Assembly: GCA_024636395.1 (NCBI GenBank)
Contig: JAGXHD010000113.1
Location: forward strand, 1-5,166
Length of the DNA stretch: 5,166 nt
Direction of reading: 5' to 3'
DNA from: Sulfitobacter sp.
GTDB lineage: Bacteria; Pseudomonadota; Alphaproteobacteria; Rhodobacterales; Rhodobacteraceae
Both the position numbers and the translations under genes were made by a program. Shown in pieces: positions 1-5,059 of this stretch; within the stretch, counting starts at the first letter, position 1, and every line of letters begins with the position of its first letter. The notes under the pieces are model-generated. The model was not told where the DNA came from, did not search any database, and saw nothing but the letters and a program-made list of their open reading frames with translations.

Positions 1-545
1 CCAAAGCCGGGTCGATTACATCGGTGCAAGCCGTTTATGTTCCTGCGGACGACCTGACCGACCCCGCACCTGCGACGTCCTTTGCGCACTTGGACGCGAC
101 CACGGTTCTGGACCGCTCAATCTCTGAAAAAGGGATCTATCCAGCGGTTGATCCGCTCGGCTCTACCTCGCGTCTGCTCGACCCGCTCGTGATTGGTGAG
201 GAGCATTACAAAGTCGCGACCGACGTACAGCAGGTACTTCAGCGCTACAAATCCTTGCAGGACATCATTGCCATTCTCGGCATGGACGAACTGTCAGAGG
301 ACGACAAGTTGGCCGTGGCCCGTGCGCGCAAGATCGAGCGCTTTCTGTCGCAGCCGTTTGACGTGGCGAAGGTGTTTACCGGCGCGGACGGCAAGCAGGT
401 GCCATTGGCAGAAACTGTCGCCTCGTTCAAAGCGGTTGTTGCCGGCGAATATGACCACCTTCCAGAAGGTGCGTTCTACATGGTTGGCGGCATCGAAGAA
501 GTGAAGGCGAAAGCCGAGAAAATGGCAGCGGACGCTGCTGCTTAA
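1..545 (+). CDS. atpD: ATP synthase F1 subunit beta, C-terminal part (5' end outside window)
   Basis: This is the catalytic beta subunit of the F1Fo ATP synthase, which makes ATP from ADP and phosphate on the cytoplasmic side of the membrane. The frame is already open at the left edge (first whole codon at 3), so the GTG at 24 is an internal Val codon and not the start. About 180 residues are visible, roughly the last 40% of a protein usually near 470-480 residues. Visible landmarks are ADDLTDPAPATSFAHLDATT, then GIYPAVDPL with the Tyr (codon 138-140) of the adenine-binding pocket, then DELSEDD (285-305) at the DELSEED lever that contacts gamma, followed by ARARKIERFLSQPFDVAKVF. The TAA stop runs into the ribosome binding site of atpC 12 nt downstream, the normal atpD-atpC order at the end of an atp operon. 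Identity is near certain. Confidence 0.98.
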   Translation, partial: KAGSITSVQAVYVPADDLTDPAPATSFAHLDATTVLDRSISEKGIYPAVDPLGSTSRLLDPLVIGEEHYKVATDVQQVLQRYKSLQDIIAILGMDELSEDDKLAVARARKIERFLSQPFDVAKVFTGADGKQVPLAETVASFKAVVAGEYDHLPEGAFYMVGGIEEVKAKAEKMAADAAA

Positions 546-550
546 GGAGG
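544..550 (+). promoter_or_regulatory. Ribosome binding site of atpC
   Basis: AAGGAGG, a near-perfect Shine-Dalgarno sequence, lies 7 nt before the atpC ATG at 558. It overlaps the last two bases of the atpD TAA stop, so ribosomes ending on atpD stop right at the atpC initiation site. This fixes the atpC start and suggests coupled translation. Confidence 0.85.
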
Positions 551-557
551 CCCTGTA

Positions 558-986
558 ATGGCAGACACGATGCAATTCGATCTGGTGTCGCCTGAGCGCC
601 GCCTTGCCTCGGCCCGGGTGGTTTCGGTGCAAATTCCCGGTGCGGACGGTGAAATGACGGCGATGCCCGATCATGCGCCGACCATCACCACATTGCGCCC
701 TGGCATCCTGACGGTAGACGGCCCTGACGGGCAGTCGCAATATGTGGTCACTGGCGGGTTTGCCGAGATTACGGCGACGGGTGTTTCGGTTTTGGCCGAG
801 CGGGCTTTGGCGAGGGCGGACATGACGCAGGAGACCATGGACGAGATCATGGAAGAGGCACGGACGACCTATGCCAAGGTGAAGGAAGAGTTCGACAATC
901 AACCCGGCCCGGTGGACGATGCAGCCAAGCTGCTATCGGACATGGTCGCAATGGGTGAGCGTATGGGTCTGTCCGCAAAAACCTGA
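558..986 (+). CDS. atpC: ATP synthase F1 subunit epsilon
   Basis: This is the epsilon subunit of the F1 central stalk, which links gamma to the c-ring in the rotary ATP synthase. The protein has 142 residues, a normal size. The N-terminal beta-sandwich spans about residues 1-85 and contains the family signature around 28-49 (GADGEMTAMPDHAP then TLRPG) and VTGGFAEI at 64-71. The C-terminal helical hairpin spans about 88-138, with an acidic first helix (MDEIMEEARTTYAKVKEEF), a Pro-containing turn (NQPGPVDD) and a second short helix. I do not see the basic, Arg-rich second helix typical of strongly inhibitory epsilon subunits such as that of E. coli. The start is set by AAGGAGG 7 nt upstream. 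The gene follows atpD by 12 nt and is the last of the operon, since a strong terminator begins about 20 nt after the stop. Confidence 0.97.
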   Translation: MADTMQFDLVSPERRLASARVVSVQIPGADGEMTAMPDHAPTITTLRPGILTVDGPDGQSQYVVTGGFAEITATGVSVLAERALARADMTQETMDEIMEEARTTYAKVKEEFDNQPGPVDDAAKLLSDMVAMGERMGLSAKT

Positions 987-1004
987 TCGAGGGTATAATG
1001 ATTT

Positions 1005-1036
1005 AAGAGGCCCCGCAGCGATTGCGGGGCCTTTTG
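1005..1036 (+). terminator. Intrinsic terminator of the atp operon
   Basis: A perfect 10-bp GC-rich stem, AGGCCCCGCA (1008-1017) pairing with TGCGGGGCCT (1023-1032), encloses a 5-nt loop GCGAT. The 3' arm runs into a TTTT tract (1032-1035), and A1005/A1006 can extend the stem by pairing with it. It sits 19 nt after the atpC stop and before the lectin gene, so it most likely ends the atp operon transcript. On the other strand the AA dinucleotides at 1005-1006 give only a poor U-tract, so it is probably one-directional. Confidence 0.92.
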
Positions 1037-1038
1037 CG

Positions 1039-1068
1039 TTTCCAAGTGCCGTCGTTTTGCCATAAAAT
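1039..1068 (+). promoter_or_regulatory. Tentative sigma70-type promoter for the lectin gene
   Basis: TTTCCA (1039-1044, 4 of 6 matches to TTGACA) and TAAAAT (1063-1068, 5 of 6 matches to TATAAT) are separated by 18 nt in the AT-rich stretch just after the terminator. Transcription would begin near 1075, leaving a leader of about 35 nt before the ATG at 1110. The preceding terminator makes an independent promoter here likely, but these exact hexamers were chosen by eye. Confidence 0.4.
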
Positions 1069-1109
1069 ATAGATATTTCGTGCGCTCATCTTACGACAGG
1101 AACACCACA

Positions 1110-1460
1110 ATGAAGAAATTGCGCAGCACGGTTGTCGGCGTGGACAGCGGCGACGAAGTTCTGTTCGAGGATTTCGAAGATGGGGGCGAAATGTGGACGG
1201 GCCGGGGCCAGCGGGAGCGGCGGCGGCGGATTCGGTTTTCCGAGGCCTACCGCACAGTGCCTACGGTGCAGTTGTCGATTTCGCTCTGGGATATGGATGC
1301 GGGCACGGTGTTGCGCGCGGACGTCACGGCGGAAGCGGTGACAGAGGTGGGCTTTGATATGGTGTTTCGGACCTGGGGAGATACAAAAGTGGCCCGCGTG
1401 CGGATCGCCTGGACCGCGTTTGGCGAGCTTGAGGACGCGGACGCCTGGGACGTGGGATAA
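1110..1460 (+). CDS. Small stand-alone H-type lectin-domain protein
   Basis: The 116-residue protein matches the H-type lectin fold (Pfam H_lectin), known from discoidin I of Dictyostelium and Helix pomatia agglutinin, where it binds GalNAc/Gal. The core is about residues 41-105: IRFSEAYRTVPTVQLSISLW, then the D61-M-D63 turn, RADVTAEAVTEVGFDMVF, then RTWGDTKVARVRIAW-TAFGEL. R69, W89, D91 and W101 are the conserved-looking positions. It is preceded by an acidic segment (LFEDFEDGGEMWTG, 18-31) and a basic run (RERRRRIR, 35-42), and it ends in acidic EDADAWDVG. No signal peptide or membrane segment is visible, so a cytoplasmic location is inferred. ATG 1110 is preferred over the in-frame GTG at 1080 because CAGGAA lies 7 nt before it and the MKKLR start fits remembered relatives. 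The ligand and role are unknown, and sugar binding is only inferred from the fold. It converges on prs with 61 bp between stops. Confidence 0.85.
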   Translation: MKKLRSTVVGVDSGDEVLFEDFEDGGEMWTGRGQRERRRRIRFSEAYRTVPTVQLSISLWDMDAGTVLRADVTAEAVTEVGFDMVFRTWGDTKVARVRIAWTAFGELEDADAWDVG

Positions 1461-1521
1461 AAGCGAGATAGGCCCCCGCCCGCGAGCCGCAGCCAGATGC
1501 GTTTAAGATAAAGTTAAGGGT
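1461..1521. other. Convergent intergenic spacer between the lectin and prs genes
   Basis: These 61 bp separate the stop of the lectin gene (+) from the stop of prs (-). The stretch is GC-rich on the left (1473-1496) and AT-rich on the right (1500-1521). I see no clean stem followed by a T-run on either strand, so no terminator is called, although both transcripts must end in or beyond this spacer. Confidence 0.6.
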
Positions 1522-2541
1522 CTAATCGGCTGTGTACATGCCGTCGTAGATCGGGCCAAGCGTGTCCTGCTCGAAGAGCGACGATACGGACGTACCGTTC
1601 CATATGTTGAGGATGGCTTGGGCGAAGATGGGTGCGGTGGGTACGATGCGGATGTTGGGTGCGTTTTTGATCGCGTCTGTAGGCTGTATCGTGTCGGTGA
1701 TGACCAGCGATTTCATCGCGGATTTCGTGACACGCTCGACCGCCGGGCCGGACATGACACCGTGGGTGATGTAGGAGTGAACTTCCTTGGCACCGTTTGC
1801 GATGAGCAGTTCGGCAGCTTTGCACAGGGTGCCCGCGGTGTCGCAGATGTCGTCCACGATCAGGCAGGTTTTGCCGGTGACGTTCCCGATTACAGTCATT
1901 TCGGAGACTTCGCCTGCTTTCTCGCGGCGTTTGTCGACGATGGCGAGGGGTGCATTGAGCCGTTTGGCCAATTCGCGCGCACGGGCCACGCCGCCCACAT
2001 CCGGCGAGATGATCATCAGGTCTTCCATCTGATCCTTGAAGGCGTGCTTTATATCGAGCGCGAAGACGGGAGACGCGTAGAGGTTGTCGACAGGAATATC
2101 GAAAAAGCCCTGAATTTGGGCTGCGTGCAGATCCATAGTCAGAATCCGTTCGATACCGGTGCCCACGAGCATGTTTGCGACCAGTTTGGCGGTGATGGGG
2201 GTGCGCGCCTTGGTGCGCCGGTCCTGCCGGGCGTAGCCGAAGTAGGGCAGCACGGCCGTGACACGTTGCGCCGAGGAGCGGCGCAGGGCATCCGCCATGA
2301 TCAGCAGCTCCATCAGGTTGTCGTTGGCGGGGTTCGAGGTGGATTGAATGATAAACATATCCTCTCCGCGCACGTTCTCGAATACTTCGACGAAAATTTC
2401 GCCATCGTTAAACCGTTCGACCCGGGCTTCGACCAGACCGACATTCACCCCGCGGTGCAGCGACATGCGCCGGGCGATCGCTTTGGCAAGAGGCATGTTG
2501 GAATTGCCGGAAATCAGCTTTGGCTCTGGGATATGGCGCAT
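1522..2541 (-). CDS. prs: Ribose-phosphate pyrophosphokinase (PRPP synthase)
   Basis: This cytoplasmic enzyme transfers pyrophosphate from ATP to ribose 5-phosphate, making PRPP for purine, pyrimidine, histidine, tryptophan and NAD synthesis. The 339-residue product is full length for the alphaproteobacterial type. Landmarks in order are FNDGEI (44-49), PYFGYARQDR (99-108, ATP side), DLHAAQIQGFF (137-147), SPDVGGVARA (179-188), the catalytic flexible-loop region KRREKAG (204-210), the PRPP-binding loop VDDICDTAGT (229-238) and the C-terminal SVSSLF (318-323). No key motif is missing. The reading frame stays open for 91 more codons upstream, but that part runs antisense through the isomerase gene and has no family similarity. 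The ATG whose last base is 2541 is chosen because the product then begins MRHIPEPKLISGN, as in relatives, and GGAG (complement of 2552-2555) lies 10 nt upstream. It is transcribed away from the isomerase gene and towards the lectin gene. Confidence 0.97.
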   Translation of the reverse strand: MRHIPEPKLISGNSNMPLAKAIARRMSLHRGVNVGLVEARVERFNDGEIFVEVFENVRGEDMFIIQSTSNPANDNLMELLIMADALRRSSAQRVTAVLPYFGYARQDRRTKARTPITAKLVANMLVGTGIERILTMDLHAAQIQGFFDIPVDNLYASPVFALDIKHAFKDQMEDLMIISPDVGGVARARELAKRLNAPLAIVDKRREKAGEVSEMTVIGNVTGKTCLIVDDICDTAGTLCKAAELLIANGAKEVHSYITHGVMSGPAVERVTKSAMKSLVITDTIQPTDAIKNAPNIRIVPTAPIFAQAILNIWNGTSVSSLFEQDTLGPIYDGMYTAD

Positions 2542-2646
2542 GTGGGAGGGGCTCCGTGGCAGCGGTTTAACAGAATCGTTACATTGAACCCCCAGTAACA
2601 TGCGCCTAGGGTCAGGCAAAGCGCACACACCCTCATGGAGCACCAA
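2542..2646. promoter_or_regulatory. Divergent intergenic region between prs and the isomerase gene
   Basis: These 105 bp lie between two genes that start in opposite directions, so promoters for prs (-) and for the isomerase/hydrolase pair (+) are expected here. No convincing -35/-10 pair could be fixed on either strand; TTAACA (2567-2572) and TTGAAC (2584-2589) resemble -35 boxes but lack a good -10 at proper spacing. The clearest structure is an imperfect dyad, GGTTTAA (2564-2570) and TTGAACC (2584-2590), with a 13-nt gap. Near the right end GGAG (2637-2640) is the ribosome binding site of the isomerase gene, 6 nt before ATG 2647. Confidence 0.5.
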
Positions 2647-3243
2647 ATGGCCCGTATCGACTATTATTTTGCGACCCTGTCGCCCTACTGCTATCTCGCG
2701 GGCACACGGCTGGAGGAGGTCGCTGCGCGGAACGGAGCGCAGATCAATTACAAACCATTCGATATCATTCAGGGATTCGGGCGCACGGGCGGCGTGCCAC
2801 CCAAGGAACGCCACCCCAGCCGGATCGAATACAGGGCGCAGGAACTAACGCGCCAGGCCAAAAAGCTGGGCCTGCCCTTCAATCTCAAGCCCGCGCATTG
2901 GCCGACCAACGGGGCGCCTGCAGCCTATGCCTTCATTGCCGCGCAAAACGCGGGCGGCGGTGATCTGGGGCAACTGGCGCATGCCATCACGCGTGCCTGC
3001 TGGGCCGAGGAGAAGGACATTGCTGATGATGGCGTGATCCGCGCGTGCCTGACGGAGGTGGGGTTTGACGCTGATCTGGCCGACAGCGGATTGCTCTTGG
3101 GCGCGGAGACCTACACCCGAAACTTGGAGGATGCGGTAGAGGCTGGGGTGTTCGGTGCGCCGTTCTATATCGTCGAGGGCGAGCGGTTCTGGGGGCAGGA
3201 CCGCCTTGACGATCTGGACCTATATCTTCAGGGAAAACTGTGA
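2647..3243 (+). CDS. 2-hydroxychromene-2-carboxylate isomerase-like protein (DsbA/GST-kappa family)
   Basis: This 198-residue protein belongs to the thioredoxin-fold group that includes NahD (glutathione-dependent isomerase of naphthalene degradation) and GST kappa. The N-terminal strand and active-site turn read IDYYFATLSPYCYLAG (4-19). Ser12 occupies the position of the glutathione-contacting Ser, and there is no CxxC, so it is not a disulfide oxidoreductase. Further family traits are YRAQELTRQAKKLGLPF (62-78), ACWAEEKDI (117-125), GAPFYI with the likely cis-Pro172 (170-175) and FWGQDRLDDL (181-190). ATG 2647 is chosen over the in-frame ATG at 2635 because GGAG lies 6 nt before it and the MARIDYYF start fits the family. 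It shares GTGA with the downstream hydrolase gene, so the two are probably co-translated. The family is sure, but the true substrate is not: no naphthalene or other aromatic pathway gene is in view. Confidence 0.88.
   Translation: MARIDYYFATLSPYCYLAGTRLEEVAARNGAQINYKPFDIIQGFGRTGGVPPKERHPSRIEYRAQELTRQAKKLGLPFNLKPAHWPTNGAPAAYAFIAAQNAGGGDLGQLAHAITRACWAEEKDIADDGVIRACLTEVGFDADLADSGLLLGAETYTRNLEDAVEAGVFGAPFYIVEGERFWGQDRLDDLDLYLQGKL
3240..3243 (+). other. GTGA stop/start overlap coupling the isomerase and hydrolase genes
   Basis: The isomerase TGA (3241-3243) and the hydrolase GTG start (3240-3242) share bases in the tetranucleotide GTGA, with AGGGA 5 nt upstream inside the isomerase gene. This arrangement is typical of translational coupling and supports a two-gene transcription unit. 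Confidence 0.8.
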
Positions 3244-4028
3244 CACTTCATACGCATACACATCTCTACGAGGGGGCGCCGCGCAGGGCGCTGGCCATTC
3301 ATTGCACCTTGGGCCATTCGGGCGCTTGGCGGGGGATGGCGGCAGCGCTCAAAGATGATCTGAGCATTCTGGCCTTCGATCTGCCGAGCCACGGGAAATC
3401 GGGCGTCTGGGACCGGACCGGCAACGTACATGATGTGGCCACGGATATGGCGCGCGGGCTCATCATCGAGCGGATGGACCTCATCGGTCATTCATTCGGG
3501 GCGACGGTGGCGCTCAGGATCGCGGTGGAGAGCCCTGAGTTGGTGCGTAGTCTGACGCTCATCGAACCTGTGTATTTCGCTGCTGCGATGGAAGATGATC
3601 CCGGCATGCTGGCCGAGTACAAGCGTGACAGTGCAGCACTTGATGCCGCATTCGCCAGCGGCGACGAGCGCGAAGCCGCGCGGGTATTCAACCGCGATTG
3701 GGGCGATGGTACGCCCTGGGACACGCTGCCCGAGCGGATGCGCGAGCACATGACGCGGCTGGTGCATTACGTCCCTGCAAGTGCTGCGTTTTTGCACCAT
3801 GACAGTGCGGGTTTGCTGAACGAAGGCCGCATGGCGGGGGCGTCGATGCCTGCGGTGCTGATCGAGGGGGATCAATCTCCGCCGATGAGTGCCAAAGTGG
3901 CGGTATCGTTGGAGAAACGTCTGCCAGACGTGACGCGGGTCGTAGTCGAGGGGGCAGGGCATATGCTGCCCGTGACCCATCCCGATGCTGTCGCGGTGCC
4001 TGTGCGGGCGTTGCTCGCGCGCAGCTAG
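3240..4028 (+). CDS. Alpha/beta hydrolase
   Basis: This 262-residue alpha/beta-hydrolase-fold enzyme has no visible signal peptide and is probably cytoplasmic. The nucleophile elbow is GHSFG (83-87, Ser85). The catalytic His is His241 in GAGHMLPVTHP, and the acid is probably Asp211 in LIEGDQSPP, with Glu109 in LIEP as a second candidate. The strand before the oxyanion hole reads HCTLGHSGAW (21-30) instead of the usual HG-x-x-G, and DLPSHGKS (47-54) is the standard next motif. Residues 112-190 form a helical cap rich in charged residues. The start is a GTG at 3240 overlapping the isomerase stop (GTGA, 3240-3243), with AGGGA (3230-3234) 5 nt before it, so translation is likely coupled to the isomerase. 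Substrate cannot be named: esterase, C-C hydrolase, lactonase or haloperoxidase-like activity all remain possible. Its TAG stop overlaps the stop of the convergent aldolase gene. Confidence 0.9.
   Translation: MTLHTHTHLYEGAPRRALAIHCTLGHSGAWRGMAAALKDDLSILAFDLPSHGKSGVWDRTGNVHDVATDMARGLIIERMDLIGHSFGATVALRIAVESPELVRSLTLIEPVYFAAAMEDDPGMLAEYKRDSAALDAAFASGDEREAARVFNRDWGDGTPWDTLPERMREHMTRLVHYVPASAAFLHHDSAGLLNEGRMAGASMPAVLIEGDQSPPMSAKVAVSLEKRLPDVTRVVVEGAGHMLPVTHPDAVAVPVRALLARS
4025..4028. other. Palindromic CTAG serving as stop for both convergent genes
   Basis: The + strand TAG at 4026-4028 ends the hydrolase gene, and the - strand TAG (complement of 4025-4027) ends the threonine aldolase gene. Both lie in one CTAG palindrome, so the two genes overlap tail-to-tail by 4 bp. 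There is no intergenic space for a terminator between them. Confidence 0.95.
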
Positions 4029-5059
4029 AAGTGGCTGAGGAATTGGTCGACGAGATCGTCGCTCATAGCCCAATCGCAAACGAGGCGGCAGGCGAGCATT
4101 TCAACAGCCGGGCCTGTCGCCACATCACCGCCAGTCACGTAATATTTCGCGCCTGCCGCCTGTAATTTCTGGTGCACGGCGCGGGGGAAGCGGGCGAAAA
4201 TCATGTTGGCCTGCGGCTCATGCAGGAATTCTGCGCCGTGGTTGCGTAGGCCTTTTGTCAGGCGGGCACAGGCGTCATTTGCCATGCGGGCCATTTCGAG
4301 CCAGAGATCATCCGCGAGATAGCCCTCCATCTGGGCGGAAAGGTAGCGGTGCTTCGAGAACAGATGCGCGCCACGCTTGCGACGGTATTCGAACTCCTGC
4401 GCCTTGGACGGATCGAAGAAAATTACCGCTTCGACGCCCATGCAGCCGTTCTTGGTACCGCCAAAGCTCACCACGTCCACACCTGATTTCCACGTCATCT
4501 CGGCCGGCGTACAACCCAGGGCAACTTGGGCGTTGGCAAACCGCGCGCCGTCGAGGTGCACGGGCAGATCGGCTGCCTGCGCTACGGCGGTGAGGGCGCG
4601 GATCTCCTCCAATGTATGGACCGAGCCATGCTCGGTGACTTGGGTGATCGAGACGGCACCGGATTGAGCCATGTGCACGACGCCCTTGGGACGGCGGGCG
4701 ATGGCAGCAGCGAGGTCTTCGGGAGCCATTTTGTCTGGAGTAGGGATCAGGGTGAGTTTCGCGCCGGTATAGAACTCTGGGGCGTTACATTCGTCTTCCT
4801 CGATATGGCTGTATTGTGCGCAAAAAATAGTCTGCCAGGGCTCGGTATAGCAGGCTAGCGCCAGCGAATTGGCGGCGGTGCCTGTGGCAACCAGATAGAT
4901 CGCCGCATCGGGCGGCTCAAATAGGGTGCGCAGATCGGCGCGGACCTTCCCCATGATCTCGTCGTTGCCGTAGGGCATGGCGTAGCCAGTGTTGGCATCG
5001 ACCACGCGCTGCATGATCTTGGGGTGTGTAATACCGGTGTTGTCGGAGGCGAAATACAT
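4025..5059 (-). CDS. ltaE: Low-specificity L-threonine aldolase (PLP-dependent)
   Basis: This fold-type I PLP enzyme cleaves L-threonine or L-allo-threonine to glycine and acetaldehyde in the cytoplasm. The 344-residue length is near the family norm (E. coli LtaE 333). Landmarks in order: start MYFASDNTGITHPKIM; GTAANSLAL (60-68) for the PLP phosphate; His85 in YSHIEEDE, matching the active-site His that stacks on PLP; HLDGARFANA (168-177), where Asp170 contacts the pyridine nitrogen and Arg173 the substrate carboxylate; and SFGGTKNG (198-205) with the PLP-binding Lys203. All expected active-site residues are present. The ATG with last base 5059 is chosen because GAGGAG (complement of 5068-5073) lies 8 nt before it and the family start fits; the longer frame to 5113 adds 18 unrelated residues. 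The symbol is by family and its stereospecificity is not proven. Its start overlaps the stop of an upstream gene by 1 nt (TGATG), so they probably share a transcript. Confidence 0.95.
   Translation of the reverse strand: MYFASDNTGITHPKIMQRVVDANTGYAMPYGNDEIMGKVRADLRTLFEPPDAAIYLVATGTAANSLALACYTEPWQTIFCAQYSHIEEDECNAPEFYTGAKLTLIPTPDKMAPEDLAAAIARRPKGVVHMAQSGAVSITQVTEHGSVHTLEEIRALTAVAQAADLPVHLDGARFANAQVALGCTPAEMTWKSGVDVVSFGGTKNGCMGVEAVIFFDPSKAQEFEYRRKRGAHLFSKHRYLSAQMEGYLADDLWLEMARMANDACARLTKGLRNHGAEFLHEPQANMIFARFPRAVHQKLQAAGAKYYVTGGDVATGPAVEMLACRLVCDWAMSDDLVDQFLSHF

Noticed and set aside
294..902. - strand open frame of 202 codons across atpD/atpC
   Set aside because: It lies opposite two certain genes and its translation is rich in His and Arg, as in mirror frames of GC-rich genes. 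No ribosome binding site was seen.
994..999. Perfect TATAAT just after atpC
   Set aside because: No -35-like hexamer lies 16-18 nt upstream (GTCCGC region), and a transcript from it would begin inside the terminator hairpin.
1080..1109. GTG at 1080 as start of the lectin gene
   Set aside because: No Shine-Dalgarno sequence lies before it, it would fall near the inferred transcription start, and ATG 1110 has CAGGAA at 7 nt.
1473..1496. GC-rich tract after the lectin gene as a terminator
   Set aside because: No stable uninterrupted stem with a following T-run could be drawn on either strand.
1618..2598. Long + strand open frame (326 codons) opposite prs
   Set aside because: It is fully antisense to prs, which has every family motif. 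Its translation has low complexity and shows no recognisable family, as expected for a GC-rich shadow frame.
2542..2814. 91-codon N-terminal extension of prs
   Set aside because: It runs antisense through the isomerase coding region, has no PRPP synthase similarity, and the ATG with last base 2541 gives the family-typical start and length.
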